Source of the DNA: Verrucomicrobium sp. BvORR034
GTDB lineage: Bacteria; Verrucomicrobiota; Verrucomicrobiia; Verrucomicrobiales; Verrucomicrobiaceae
Reading direction: 5' to 3'
Assembly: GCF_000739635.1 (NCBI RefSeq)
Contig: NZ_BATQ01000183.1
Span: forward strand, 1-64,000
Length of the DNA stretch: 64,000 nucleotides
The notes below the pieces were generated by a model. The model was not told where the DNA came from. It did not search any database and worked only from the letters and a program-made list of their open reading frames with translations. The position numbers were made by a program, and so were the translations under genes. This document shows, in pieces, positions 17,797-29,300 of this stretch; position 1 is the first letter of the stretch; every line of letters starts with the position of its first letter.

Positions 17797-18684
17797 ATGT
17801 CTGCCGATCTCAAGTCTTACCTCACTCAACGTGTCGCCTTTGTGGATGCGGCGCTGGATCGTTTTGTGCCAGCGGCAGAGACCCGGCCAGTGACGATTCA
17901 CAAGGCCATGCGGCACAGTCTGTTTGCAGGTGGGAAACGGCTCCGCCCCATTCTCTGTCTCGCGGCTGCTGAAGCCTGTGGCGGCTCTCTGGAAAATGCC
18001 CTGTATGCCGCATGCGCCGTCGAGTGTCTGCACACCTACTCGCTCATTCATGATGACCTGCCCTGCATGGATGATGATGACATGCGTCGCGGTGTGCCCA
18101 CCTGTCACAAGGTCTATGGCGAGGCCATGGCCCTCCTGGCTGGAGACGCATTGCAGGCACTCTCGTTTGAACTGGTGGCACAGACACCCGTGACCCATCG
18201 CCACTCTCCCGCAGCCATGGTCCTCGAACTGGCCCGCACCGCCGGCAGCCTGCATCTCGTGGGCGGACAGGTAGCAGACCTTGAGGGTGAAGGCAGGAAG
18301 CTGCCGCTGGAAGACCTGCGCTACATTCATGAAAGCAAGACCGCCGCGCTGCTGGCCTCAAGCGTGAAGCTGGGCGGCATGAGTGCTGATGCCCAGCTCG
18401 ATCAGGTGCAGGCGCTGCATGACTTCGGCATGGCCACAGGGCTGGCCTTCCAGATCATCGACGACATCCTGGATGTCACGCAGACCACCGAAAAGCTGGG
18501 GAAGAGCGCTGGCAAAGACCTGGCCTCGGAGAAGTCCACCTACCCTGCCCTCATGGGCCTGGACGCATCACGCGATGAAGCCCATCGACTCACCGAGAAG
18601 GCCCGCCAGGCTCTGGAAGTGTTTGGCCCCAATGGTTACTGGCTTCATCAGATGGCAGACTACCTGCTCAAGCGCGACTACTAG
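17797..18684 (+). CDS. ispA: polyprenyl synthetase (farnesyl/geranylgeranyl diphosphate synthase)
   Basis: Condenses isopentenyl diphosphate with allylic diphosphates to make C15-C20 precursors of quinones, carotenoids and undecaprenol. The first Asp-rich motif is DDLPCMD at residues 86-92 and the second is DDILD in FQIIDDILDVT; GGKRLRP (45-51) binds the diphosphate. The CMD insertion in the first motif (DDxxxxD) is the bacterial IspA type. At 295 residues it matches IspA. The start at 17797 was chosen over 17743 because homology begins at MSADLKSYL; 15 of the 16 bases directly before it are pyrimidines. Product chain length cannot be fixed from sequence alone. Confidence 0.92.
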   Translation: MSADLKSYLTQRVAFVDAALDRFVPAAETRPVTIHKAMRHSLFAGGKRLRPILCLAAAEACGGSLENALYAACAVECLHTYSLIHDDLPCMDDDDMRRGVPTCHKVYGEAMALLAGDALQALSFELVAQTPVTHRHSPAAMVLELARTAGSLHLVGGQVADLEGEGRKLPLEDLRYIHESKTAALLASSVKLGGMSADAQLDQVQALHDFGMATGLAFQIIDDILDVTQTTEKLGKSAGKDLASEKSTYPALMGLDASRDEAHRLTEKARQALEVFGPNGYWLHQMADYLLKRDY

Positions 18685-18707
18685 CAGCTCAAGCAGCCGG
18701 ACTCGTC

Positions 18708-19067
18708 ATGCACCCCAAGCTGTTGCGACTGGCCCAGACGGAAGTTGAGCGGGTCCTCGCACAGCTTCCTGAAACCGTTCGCGACGCCGCCCTCGAGTGT
18801 TTTATCTCCTATGAAGACGCTGCGGACGAGTCCGACGAAACCCTGGCCGACCTGCTTGGGCTCTTTGAAGGTTTCAGCCGATTAGACCCTGAACCCGCTG
18901 GCCCTTCCGAAATGCCCCGCGTCCGCCTCTTCCTCGACAACCTCTGGCTCTATACCGAAGAGGATGAGCGCACCTACCGTGATGAGGTTCGCATCACTTA
19001 TTTACACGAACTCGGCCACTACCTTGGCTGGGGCGAGGAGGAGGTCGAGGCTTTGGGGTTGGGGTAG
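18708..19067 (+). CDS. small zincin-like metallopeptidase family protein
   Basis: Protein of 119 residues with the zincin motif HELGHYLGWGEEE (His100, Glu101, His104) near the C-terminus, matching the small 'possibl zinc metallo-peptidase' family (DUF1025/Zincin_1). In this family the motif is followed by an LG-containing tail, here EALGLG. The middle part (RVRLFLDNLW) is the predicted beta-strand region that precedes the active helix. No signal peptide is seen. It lies 23 bp after the polyprenyl synthase gene on the same strand and may share its transcript. Substrates of the family are unknown. Confidence 0.85.
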   Translation: MHPKLLRLAQTEVERVLAQLPETVRDAALECFISYEDAADESDETLADLLGLFEGFSRLDPEPAGPSEMPRVRLFLDNLWLYTEEDERTYRDEVRITYLHELGHYLGWGEEEVEALGLG

Positions 19068-19174
19068 AAATCAGGCAGGCGCTTTGCGCGCCCAATCAAC
19101 TAGAACATCCTCATCGCCTGGTCCCGCATGCGCATGCGCGTCAGGTTAGTGAATGTCGCAGTGGTCGCACGTGA

Positions 19175-19457
19175 GTGCTCTGACGCCAAGGGCGTCACAC
19201 ATGCCAGCCCAGGGTAAGGCGAGGTACGAGCCGCCACCCTGGGTACACGGACGGGTGAGCCAGAACTCCGAAGTGAGTTCTACAAACCGCGACCGCATCC
19301 CTGAGGTGTTCACTGCATGCAGGACGGTCGTCTCCGAGTGATCTGGACGGTTTGTAGAACTCCCTTGGAGTTCCATCGCTATCCCATCGATACCCGGGGT
19401 GGCGACCGCTTCGCGGTCTGACCCCGGGCTGTTGTGTATCACGCCGTTGGCGTGGGG
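19175..19457 (+). repeat. 283-bp hairpin-rich repeat, left copy flanking hemL
   Basis: This segment is about 90% identical (28 mismatches counted by hand, no gaps) to the reverse complement of 21239-21521. Internal palindromes include GACGCCAAGGGCGTC, GCCCAGGGT paired with ACCCTGGGT, AGAACTCCGAAGTGAGTTCT, GAACTCCCTTGGAGTTC, a long stem starting CCCGGGGT around GACCGC/GCGGTC, and CACGCCGTTGGCGTGG. An open frame across it on the minus strand is a by-product of the repeat. It occupies part of the 820-bp gap between the zincin gene and hemL; the remainder 19068-19174 shows nothing recognisable. Confidence 0.85.
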
Positions 19458-19647
19458 TTTCCCCTATCAAAACACGGGGTCAGCTACCGGCGAAATGTCC
19501 TCGAACTCAGGTATCCGATCTTTCGCGCGGCTTATCACTGCTCTAGACGCCGATAGTCTTCCAGATTGCGGCCTGAAGAGCATCCGGCGTGTCCCAACAG
19601 AAATCCTCTTCCGAGCAATCCCGAACCGGAGGGTTCACCATGAGTAG

Positions 19648-19720
19648 CCATGGGTGAAACGAGCGTAGCGAGCGCAACCCATGGAATGCCAACAAGCGAA
19701 ATTCTACCGCGGAGCGGTAG
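19648..19720. repeat. two further short hairpins upstream of hemL
   Basis: CCATGGGT (19648-19655) pairs with ACCCATGG (19677-19684), and CTACCGC (19704-19710) pairs with GCGGTAG (19714-19720). They lie between the 283-bp repeat and hemL, a stretch of about 430 bp without a credible gene. They look like another dispersed palindromic family rather than terminators, as no T-runs follow. Confidence 0.5.
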
Positions 19721-19889
19721 GCCCTGAGCAGGAAGTTCCTGCATACGGCGTCAGCTCACGACGGCCGCCTGCCGCTCCGCGTTAGAAAATCCCGCTTCAC
19801 GTTTCCATAGTGAACTCTCCAGGTTCGGATCCATGGAGAGTCCCCTCTTCCTGCTCGACTCCGGGCCGTCCCGCGCTACTCATTCTCCC

Positions 19890-21185
19890 ATGTCCGACTC
19901 TCCATCTTCGCTTTCCTCCAAGTTGTTTGCCATGGCGAAGCAATACATCCCCGGCGGGGTCAACTCCCCGGTCCGCGCCTTCCGCAACGTGGGCGGCGAG
20001 CCTTTCTTCGCGCAGCGGGCCAAAGGCTGCCGGGTGTGGGACGTGGATGGCAAGGACCGGATTGACTACGTGGGCACGTGGGGCCCAGCGATTCTGGGTC
20101 ACGCCCCCCAGTGCGTCATCGAGGCGGTGCACAACGCCGCCAAGGACGGCGTCAGCTTCGGCATCCCGAATGCCTACGAGGTCGAAATGGCCAAGCTCAT
20201 CGTGGATTGGGTGCCCAGCGTTGAGAAGGTTCGCATGACCAACAGCGGCACCGAGGCCACCATGTCGTGCATTCGTCTCGCCCGCGGCTACACGAAGCGT
20301 GACCGGATCGTGAAGTTTGACGGTTGCTACCATGGCCACGTAGATTCCCTGCTGGTCGCGGCAGGCAGCGGCGCCCTCACCCATGGCAACCCGGACAGCG
20401 CCGGCGTGCCCAAGAGCTTCGCAGAGCTGACCACCGTGCTGCCGTACAACGACGTCGCCGCCCTCGAGGAGTGCTTTGACAAGTACGGTCATGAGATCGC
20501 CGCCCTCATCGTGGAGAGCTACCCTGCCAACGCCGGGCTCATTCTTCCGCAACCGGGCTTCCTGCAAAAGATGCGCGAGGTCACGGAGAAGCACGGCGCG
20601 CTGCTGATCCTGGATGAAGTGATGACCGGCTTCCGTGTTGCTCGCGGCGGGGTTCAGGAAAAAGAAGGCCTCAAGCCGGATCTCACCGCCCTGGGCAAGG
20701 TGATCGGTGGCGGCCTCCCCGTCGGTGCTTTTGGCGGTCGGGCCGAGATCATGGACTACCTGGCCCCCGATGGTCCAGTGTACCAGGCTGGTACCCTGTC
20801 CGGCAATCCCCTGGCCATGGCCGCCGGTCTGGCCCAGTTGCGGGAAATGGAGAAGCAGAAGGGTTGGGAACGTCTTGAAGACCTCGGCCAGATAATGGAG
20901 ACCGCGGTGCTCGATGTTCTGAAGAAGACGGGGCGCAACTACCAGTGGTACCGCACCGGCAGCATGTTCTGCCTCTTCTTCACCGAGAAGCCCGTGCTCA
21001 ATCTCACCGACGCCAAGACGAGCGACCTCGCCTCCTTCAGGAAGTTCTTCCACTACTGTCTGGATCACGGCGTGTACTTCGCACCTTCTCAGTTCGAGAC
21101 CGGCTTCATCAGCATGGCCCACGGGCCTGATGATCTGGCGCTCACGGCAGAGGTGGTGCAGAAGGCGTTGCTGTCACTGGATTGA
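19890..21185 (+). CDS. hemL: glutamate-1-semialdehyde 2,1-aminomutase
   Basis: PLP enzyme that converts glutamate-1-semialdehyde to 5-aminolevulinate, the second step of the C5 route to heme. The class-III aminotransferase fold is complete: [15 protein letters not shown] at the start, [10 protein letters not shown] (PLP phosphate region), [22 protein letters not shown] with Asp242, and the PLP Lys270 in [17 protein letters not shown]. The 431-residue length is standard. The start at 19890 ([13 protein letters not shown]) drops 19 leader residues. The gene is isolated and enclosed by an inverted pair of 283-bp repeats, an arrangement that could allow inversion or mobilisation of the gene; that is inference. 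Confidence 0.97.
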   Translation: MSDSPSSLSSKLFAMAKQYIPGGVNSPVRAFRNVGGEPFFAQRAKGCRVWDVDGKDRIDYVGTWGPAILGHAPQCVIEAVHNAAKDGVSFGIPNAYEVEMAKLIVDWVPSVEKVRMTNSGTEATMSCIRLARGYTKRDRIVKFDGCYHGHVDSLLVAAGSGALTHGNPDSAGVPKSFAELTTVLPYNDVAALEECFDKYGHEIAALIVESYPANAGLILPQPGFLQKMREVTEKHGALLILDEVMTGFRVARGGVQEKEGLKPDLTALGKVIGGGLPVGAFGGRAEIMDYLAPDGPVYQAGTLSGNPLAMAAGLAQLREMEKQKGWERLEDLGQIMETAVLDVLKKTGRNYQWYRTGSMFCLFFTEKPVLNLTDAKTSDLASFRKFFHYCLDHGVYFAPSQFETGFISMAHGPDDLALTAEVVQKALLSLD

Positions 21186-21238
21186 GTGGGAGGGGGTGCG
21201 AATTCTTTGCCGCAATCGCAAGTGTTTCGCGGCTGAAG

Positions 21239-21521
21239 CCCCACGCCAACGGCGTGATACATAAGAGCCCGGGGTCAGACCGCGAAGCGGTCGCCACCCC
21301 GGGTATCGATGCGAGAGCTTGGGAACTCCAAGGGAGTTCTACAGACCGTCCAGATCACCCGGAGGCGACTCTCCTGCATGCTGTGGACACCTCAGGGATG
21401 CGATCACGGTTTGTAGAACTCACTTCGGAGTTCTGGTCCACCTGCCCATGTACCCAGGGTGGCGGCTCGTGCCTCGCCTGACCCTGGGCTAATTTGTATG
21501 ACGCCCTTGGCGTCAGAGCAC
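21239..21521 (-). repeat. 283-bp hairpin-rich repeat, right copy flanking hemL
   Basis: Inverted copy of 19175-19457, the same length and about 90% identical. It fills most of the 426-bp gap between hemL and recN; 21186-21238 and 21522-21611 show nothing else. Mismatches are concentrated in loops and spacers, while most hairpin arms are identical in the two copies. A spurious open frame here gives a peptide similar to the one from the left copy because both translate the same repeat. It has no transposase gene. Confidence 0.85.
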
Positions 21522-21611
21522 ACGCCCCGCAGTTTTCAACAAACGCACCCCGCAGCCGTTTGCAAAAAAGGAGGGCACTCGCATAATCGCAGTGTCTTCC
21601 TCCCCCACCCG

Positions 21612-23273
21612 ATGCTCTCCCTCCTCAAGATCCAAAATCTCGCCCTCGTAGAAGACCTCGCGTGGGAGCTTGGTCCAGGTCTCGTTGGCGTCACCGGCGA
21701 AACGGGTGCTGGCAAGTCCATCATCGTGGGCGCGCTCAAGCTGATCCTGGGGGAACGTGCCGACAAGGGACTCATCCGCACTGGCACGGAGTCCTGCAGT
21801 GTAGAGGCGGTGTTTGATCTGAAGAAGACCGACACCGTGGACAGCATTCTAACGGAATCGGGTCTCGATCCGCTCGACGGAGAGTCCCTCATCATCCGCC
21901 GGGTCATCGGAGCCAGCACAAACAAGCAGTTCGTGAATGGCTCGCCCGTCACGTCCGCCATGCTCAAGGAGTTGGGGGCCTACCTGGTGGACCTGCATGG
22001 ACCTCACGATCACCAGTCTCTCAATTCACGGGAACGCCAGCTCGAGATGCTGGATGGCTATGCCGGGCTCGATAACGCCAGCGAGGCCTATCGCGCTGCG
22101 CATCAGATCTGGCGCAAGGCCGTGGGCGAGTACGAAGAACTCGCCACCAGTGAGCGCGCCTCCGAGCAGGAGATGGACATGCTCCGCTTCCAGATCAACG
22201 ACATTGACGCTGCGGGCTTGCGTGAAGGCGAAGAGGAGCAGATCGAATCCCGCCACCGCATCGCCGCGAACGGCTCCCGCCTGGTGGAACTCTGCGGCCA
22301 GGTGGAAGAACGTCTCGGCGAAGGTGAAGGAGGCGTGCTGGCAGGCATGCGGGATGTCTCCCGCCTTCTCCATGATCTGGAGAAGCTTGACCCCAAGCTG
22401 GCGGAATCCTTCCAGGGCTTCCAGTCCGCGTACATTGAGTTGCAGGATCTGGAAGGCAGCGTCCGCGAATATGCCGAGGAGATCGAAATCCAGCCCGAGG
22501 AACTCGAGCGGCTGGAGGAGCGCATTCACATCATCCAGCTCCTCAAGCGCAAGTACGGCAGCTCCATCACCGCAATCCTGAAGTTCAAGGAAGAGGCAGA
22601 GGAGAAACTGGGCCGGATGGAAAACCGCGGCGAAGCCCTCGAAAAACTTGATGAAGCCGTGAAGGCTTCCCGCAAGCAGGTGGACAAGATGGGGCACGAC
22701 CTCTCTGCACAGCGCAAGCTGGCAGCGCCGCGCCTGGCCAAGGACATTGCCGTCCACCTGGCGGATCTCGGATTCAAACGGGCCGTGTTCGAAGTGTCCC
22801 TGACCCTCCGCCCCGAGCCCGCCCGCGACGGTTTGGAAGAAGTGGATTTCCTGTTTGCGCCCAATCCGGGCGAGCCGCTCAAGCCTCTACGCCTCACCGC
22901 CTCCAGCGGGGAGATGTCCCGGGTGTTGCTGGCGGTGAAGAGCGCCCTGGCGCGGGAGGACTCCATCCCGCTCATGGTCTTTGATGAAATTGACGCCAAC
23001 GTGGGCGGCAACATTGCCGAGGCCGTGGGCCGCAAGATGGCCGCCCTCTCCGGGCAGCACCAGGTCATCGCGATCACCCACATGCCCCAGCTCGCCTCCT
23101 TGGCGCAGAGCCATTTTGTGGTGACCAAGGAGTTCGACGAGCACCGCACCCGCTCCACACTGCGGGAGGTGGCTGGCCCGGCCCGAGTGGAGGAGTTGGC
23201 CCGCATGCTGGGCGGCAAGGCCGAGAGCGCCCGCATCCACGCCGAGAGTTTGCTGGCCGGAGCGGCAAAGTAA
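21612..23273 (+). CDS. recN: DNA repair protein RecN
   Basis: SMC-like ATPase acting in recombinational double-strand break repair in the cytoplasm. Walker A is GETGAGKS at residues 29-36; a long alpha-helical coiled-coil region occupies the middle; the ABC signature (TASSGEMSRVLLAVKSAL) and Walker B (LMVFDEIDANVGG) lie in the C-terminal part, followed by QVIAITHMPQLAS. These features and the 553-residue length are diagnostic. The start at 21612 (MLSLLKIQNLALVEDL) fits the family; the longer open frame runs into the upstream repeat. The leader directly before the ATG is pyrimidine-rich with no Shine-Dalgarno. No LexA-like box was recognised. Confidence 0.97.
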   Translation: MLSLLKIQNLALVEDLAWELGPGLVGVTGETGAGKSIIVGALKLILGERADKGLIRTGTESCSVEAVFDLKKTDTVDSILTESGLDPLDGESLIIRRVIGASTNKQFVNGSPVTSAMLKELGAYLVDLHGPHDHQSLNSRERQLEMLDGYAGLDNASEAYRAAHQIWRKAVGEYEELATSERASEQEMDMLRFQINDIDAAGLREGEEEQIESRHRIAANGSRLVELCGQVEERLGEGEGGVLAGMRDVSRLLHDLEKLDPKLAESFQGFQSAYIELQDLEGSVREYAEEIEIQPEELERLEERIHIIQLLKRKYGSSITAILKFKEEAEEKLGRMENRGEALEKLDEAVKASRKQVDKMGHDLSAQRKLAAPRLAKDIAVHLADLGFKRAVFEVSLTLRPEPARDGLEEVDFLFAPNPGEPLKPLRLTASSGEMSRVLLAVKSALAREDSIPLMVFDEIDANVGGNIAEAVGRKMAALSGQHQVIAITHMPQLASLAQSHFVVTKEFDEHRTRSTLREVAGPARVEELARMLGGKAESARIHAESLLAGAAK

Positions 23274-23370
23274 TTGCTGCTTTGAACGCCAGCCCGTGTT
23301 GTACTGGCCAAGCTAGGTGCCTGAGAATCCGGTGGTGCACGCCCCGGATGCGGGCCGTATCATTTAATTC

Positions 23371-26300
23371 ATGACCATGTTTGCCGCGCCCCTCGGAAAA
23401 CGGAATGCCCGCTCGCGGGATGGATCGACCCCGGGTGGGACCAAGGCTGGAGCACTTCCCAACGCTCGCAAGGGCACGGCAGGAGGATGGATCGCCGCAC
23501 TCACCTGCGCAGCAGGCCTGTCCCTGTCTCCCGCGGCAGAGACTCCCGCGGCCACCGCCGCCCCCTGGTCTGAGAAGGACGCCCGTCTGGCCAGCGAATA
23601 CCTGAATCTGCTGGTGGAACAACCGGAGTATGGCCGGGTGCTGGACCTCCTTTGGGACCTCTACCGCAAACACGACTCCACCGGATTCCTGCTGGAAAAC
23701 ATCGCCACCCAGGCCAAAGCCCAGCCTCACCCCCACATCACGCTGGTCCACGCCCACCTGCTGCGGAAGGCAGGTCACAATGCAGAGGCCGCCGCCCTGT
23801 ACGATGAGGTGCTCAAGAAAGAGCCCAAGAATCCGCTCGTCCTCCGTGCCCGGGCCGATCTGGCGACCGAGGTGGGCGACTCCCAAATTGCCCTGGATCT
23901 CATTCAGCGCCTCACCGCGCTCTTCCCGGAGAACGACTTCCAACGCATTCCCCTATTCCTGGAACAGGGGCGCCTGGCCCTGGCCCTGAACAAACCCGAG
24001 GAGGCGGCCAAAGTCTGGGAACAGGCGACCAAACTCCAGCCGGAGAACACAACCCTCGTGCGGGAGGTGGCCCAGCGTCTGCTGGGCACCGGATTCTTGG
24101 AAAGGGCGCTCGCGCTCTATCAACAACTGGCCCAGACCACTGATCCTGAGAAGCGCCTGGATGCCCTCCAGGATCTGGCGCGGATCGAAGAACAGGCCGA
24201 CCATTTCGAGCCCGCGGCAGAAGCCCTGCGCAAGGGGCTGGCCGTGCTTCACTTTAAGGACTGGCGTTACACCCAGTTCTTTGTGCGCCTCGTCCGACTG
24301 CATGAGCGCTTTGGCCATCTGGACCAGCTCAAAGCTTCCTTGGCCAAGGAAGCCGAGATCCGCCCCGCCCAGGAGAAAGCCCTGGCAGACATGGCCCGCT
24401 TTTCCGACCTGACGGTGGATTCCGATGAGCACCTCCGCTGGCTTCGGGAGCTCGTTTCCTCCTTCCCGGACGCCACCGACTACCGCTGGCAGTTGGTGAC
24501 CGCGCTGCTGGATCATGACCAGTGGCAGGAAGCCGGACAACTGGTGGATGCGCGGCTGAAAAACGACGGCACCGATCTTCCCGCCCTGGTCCAGTTGCGC
24601 TGTCTGGCGCACCTCCGCGCAGGCGAACCAGATATGGCCGTGGCCCGGCTGAGGCAGGTGCTGGACTCACAGGGCGGCACCCTGGAGGTGGAGCAGCAGG
24701 TCCTCGCGTTTGCACGGGAGAAGGCGCTGGATGAGATCGTCGAGCGCATCCTGCGCACCCGCATGGCCCGGGATCCGGACAAGGCGGAAGTGGTCTTCGA
24801 ACTGGCCTCCTATCTGGTGAAACGCCAGCGGCTGGAAGACGCCCGCAAAGTGCTGAACGAATACGCGGCGGCCACCGGCATCCGCAACGAGGAGACTCAA
24901 CGCCGTCTTCAAGACGTGGCCGCTTTCCTCATCACCTCCCAACAATCCGACGCGGCCGAAGAAGCCGCCCGCAGCGCCGTGAAAAAGGGCGGTGACCGGG
25001 GGGCACTCGTCCAGCTGGCTGACGTGCTCTCCCAGAAAGGCGACCACGCGGCGGCCCTGCCCCTCCTGGAAAAGGCCTGGACGCTGAGCGACTCCATCGA
25101 CAAGCGGACGGACGTGGATGAGATGATGCTTTCCATCCTCTCCGGCGAGCAGGTTCAGGAAACTTTCTCCGCGGCCGAGCCCACCGGCGAGTTCAAGATG
25201 CCCTCCATCTTCACGGGTGAGGGGTTTGGCTCCGAAGCCCCACCCATCCAGCCCAAGAAGGGCATCCCTGAGCCCGTGGCAGAATACGCCGCCGGGCTGG
25301 TGCTCCGCCTGGGAGCCATGCGCCAGACCGCCATGCAGGGTGTCACCCTCCTGCCTGTGCAGTGGGCCCGGGACTGGGTGAGCCCGCTCGCCGGGCTGCT
25401 GCCCAACTCTGACGGGGAGGTCCGGCCGGAACTGCTCCACCGCATCGCCTGGTGGTGCCTCCGGGCCGACCAGTACGACATGGCCTACGCCGTCCTCGCG
25501 CGGCTGCACTTCGACGCCGCCGGGCGCTGGCAGCCGGCACCGGTGGAGACGGAGAAGTTGCTCCTCGAACTGGCCCGGGCAGACCAGAACATCCTTCTGG
25601 CCCTGCGGCAGCTTCGTCTGCTGGCGGACATCGATCCAGACAACCGGTTCAGCCACCTGTTGCGTCTGGCGGAGATGGAGGGCAAGCGCGAGAACCAGCG
25701 GGGACTGGATGTGGCCATCCACATCATGGAGGACCTGCTGCGCTCCGATCCGTTGAATGAGTCCATCATCTCCATGCTGGCTCCGCTGTATCTTGAGGAT
25801 GGCCGGCGTGAAGACGCCACCGCCATCTGGGAGAAAGCTGCGCGGGATGCCAGAGGCACCGCGGCGGGGCCGCTTCTGGAGCGCTATGCCGAGGTGCTGG
25901 TGTCCCAGCGTAAGTTCAAGGAATTTACCGATGTACAGATGCGTCTGCTGGAGAACGAGGCCGACGTGAAGCGCCGGCGGGAGATCTTCCAGCGGGCGGT
26001 AGAGCGCCTCATGTGGGCGGACATTGTGCAGGGCACCCTGCCCGATGACCAGGTGCAGCTTCGTCTGAAGCTGCTGCTCTCCGCGCTGGAGGAGCGGTCC
26101 CGCCGCGCCCCGTTTGACGGATTCTGGCATGAGGCGCTTGCTGCCGTGTACGAGCGCCAGGGCGATGCCACCCGGGCGTTCGAGGAAATGAAGCACGCCT
26201 ACTACACCGCACCGGAGACCCCCTTCTCCCTGGAGCAGCTGCGAGCGGCGGCGATGCGGGTGGGCGACATCAAGAGCGCCATCTACTTCCAAAAACAGAT

Positions 26301-29300
26301 TGCCGCCGCGGCCTCGGCCAAGTCCGGTGCCGAGGAGTGGCGCGAGCTGGTGGAACTGCTGGAGCAGGACTTCCGCATGGTGGAGGCAGACCAGGCCCGT
26401 CGCCGTCTGGAGGCCAAGTTCTCCCAGGATTCTGCCGCTCTCGAAGAACTGGCCCGCTACTACGTGGAGACTGGTCAGGAAGAGGCTGCCCGCCGCGTGC
26501 AGGAGCAGGTGGCCCGGGTCCGGTCCTGGGACGTAAAGAATCTGCTGCGTCTGGCCCTACAGCAAAAGCAGTTGGGGGACAATAAAGCTGCCCAGCGCAC
26601 GCTGCGACAAGTGCTGGGTGCCGCCCCGCCCCCGGAACCGAAGAAGACCGACAACGTAGCAGTGGAGCGCCTGCCCTGGCCGCTCATGGATGGCCGCAAA
26701 GGGGCTGCCACCGCGCCCACCACCCTGCTCAGCGCCCTGGACAACGTCCCGGGCCTGGAGCAGTCGGAACGCGACCGCCTTCGTCTGTTCCTGACAATGC
26801 CACGGGGGGAGTTCTCCGAGGTGCCTGACGATGTGAGTGCGATCCGGTTGCGGGCCGTGGAAGAGCTGGCACGTATGCACGCCGGAAAGACTGGCTGGGC
26901 TCAACTGGCCCCGGGCGCCGTGCTCTCGGAGATGGAGAAGGCTTGGGCCCTGTTTTACATGGGCGATGGACCCGGATTCCGGGCCGTGCTCGCGCAGAAA
27001 GCCAGCAAATCAGACTCCCTTGAACTGCGCTTCCTCAAGGTCTGGATGGGACTGCGCTCCCACGGCATGGCTGACATGCTAGCCTGGGCCCGCCAGAAGG
27101 GCGTGGGCGAAGCGGCGATGCAACAGCGCAAGGGGCTGCTCCAGGCAGCCACCCATCTGCTGGCGGAAGACGAGATGTTCGAGTTCACCCCCGGCGATCT
27201 CATTGCGCTCGGGAAATCGGGGCTGCTGAGTAACATTGAGCTCATCGACATCGCCCGGAAACTGGAGAGCCGGCAGCGCTATCCCCTCTCCATTGAACTG
27301 CGTCTGCTCGCACTGGAACGCGATCCCACCCCACAACCGGTGGATGTCCTGTTCATCGCCAATCTTGCGGAAGTGATGGGCAGAACCGCTGCACAAAAGC
27401 AGTACCTGACGTTGGCCTGGAGCATGCCGGTCAAAGCCGGGCCCCCGCAAGCGTTCGACCCCTTCCTTTACAGTTTTGTCAGGCTGTTGCGTCTTTGTGA
27501 GACCCCGGTTGAGCGCGAGCGGCTGATCCGCCAGAGCTGGGCGAGGCTCCGGGCCCTGCCTCCTTCGGGTCAGGGCACTCTGCGTGAGACCATCGTGCTC
27601 GGCACCGTGGGTGCGGAGCAGGCAGCGGCAGTGGAGATGGCAGCTTACTTCAGCAATGGATTCCTGGCGGCCCAGGCCTTTGTGGAGCCCATGCTGGGCG
27701 GCAGGCTGCCCCCCGGTGCCCAGGCACCCGGCCCAAGAATCGACGAGACCACCCATCTCCGGCACTACTGGGACGACCTGAGGGAATGGGGCGATCTCAT
27801 CCGTCAGGAAGGCTTGGCGGGCCCACTCGTGCAGGTGGAGCGCACCTTGGATCAGCGTTTGGGCGGCGTGCCGCTCGGACCGAAATCCAACTACGAGTTC
27901 GGCGTCTGGCGCAATCTCACCCTGACACGGAGGATGAGACCGGTCAGCTATCCGGAGCGGGTGCGCATGCTCAAGGAATTCCTGGAGGCGGATGACCAGG
28001 TGGACACTCTGCTGGAGTTGGGCCCGTTCCTTGAATCTCAAGGATTCGCGAGAGAATGCATGGAGGTGTATCGCCGCCTGCCCCAGCGCGCCCCGTCCAA
28101 CGTGGAATACTGCGAGCAGTACCTGCGCGTGGCGGAGAACTCCTGGGAATGCGAGGCCGCCATCCCCTTCATCGAGAAGCTCTTTGTCGCGGAGCCCCAG
28201 TTCAAACCGCAGAACCTTGCCGAAGGGCTGCTGGAAGAGAAGCACGCCCGGTTCCTGGCTCGTCTGCACGATGTGACCCGCCTCCGGATGCTCTCCTTCC
28301 GTGGCTCGGCGAGCGTCAAACCCATGCTGGGCAGGGTGCCAGATGAGGTGCCCTACCTGCGGGAACTCGCCCAGTTGCTGGAACGACTGAATGACAAGCC
28401 CGGAGCCCTCGCGGCTTGGGAGCAACTCTACAGCTTGTGGCCCCAGGACATGGACGGCGCGCTTCATGCCGCCACCATCCTGGCCGAGCAGGGCAACAAG
28501 ACCCGGGCGTTGGAATTGCTTCGCAAGGTGGACTACACGAACCTTTGGAATGACCCCATCCGGGAGTCTCTGCTGCTGAGGGTGAAGCTTGCCGCGTCCA
28601 TCAGCCTTTGGGATGAGGTCCGCCTCATGATGAACGTGGTCACCGGCACCGCGGGTGGCAAGAACGGCACTGTGCCGCACACGCCCAGCGTGATCGCCAT
28701 CAGCAAGGTGCTCGTGGACCATGACCGCCGGAGTGAGGCCCAGAGTCTCCTTCTGCGAGCTGAGCGGGCTTCCAAGGACACGCTCGACCGCTTCCGCCTG
28801 CGTCTCACCCAGCTGAAGCTGGCCGCGGAGGATCCCACCTGGTCCCCCTCTCGCGATGTCGCCCGAATCCACAGCCTGTTGCTGCTGGAGAACCTGGAGC
28901 CCGAATCCATGAGCGAGTTTACCGCTTTTCTCACCAAGGAAGCCGCAGGCTCACGCGCCGCCGCCTGGGTGGAAGTGCTCAAGGGGTGCCCCGCGCAGGG
29001 CACGACTCCGGCGGTGGCTTTCTGCAGCCTCGCTCGCCGACTCTCCGAGGCAGATGTGCTGCCCAGACTGGTACGCCCCTGGCAGGAGGCCTCCTCCAAG
29101 ACGGCCATGATCCAACGTCTGGCGGTTCAGACCCTCCTGGTTCAAGACCGGCCCCAGTGGGCCCGGCAGGTCGCTCTCACGGGCGAGGGTCGCGCCCTGG
29201 CCGATTCGCCCGTGATGGTGGAGGTGTTTGCCGCCCTCAAGGACGAGCACAGTATGAAGGAACTCTTTGCCCGCGCGGTCCGCATGGCCTTCCCGGGAGG

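Noticed and set aside
19146-19442. Minus-strand open frame encoding a peptide with SPGSDREAVATPGID
   Set aside because: It lies in the left 283-bp repeat and the right copy (around 21182-21481) yields a similar peptide only because the DNA is a repeat. No start signal or protein-like composition supports it.
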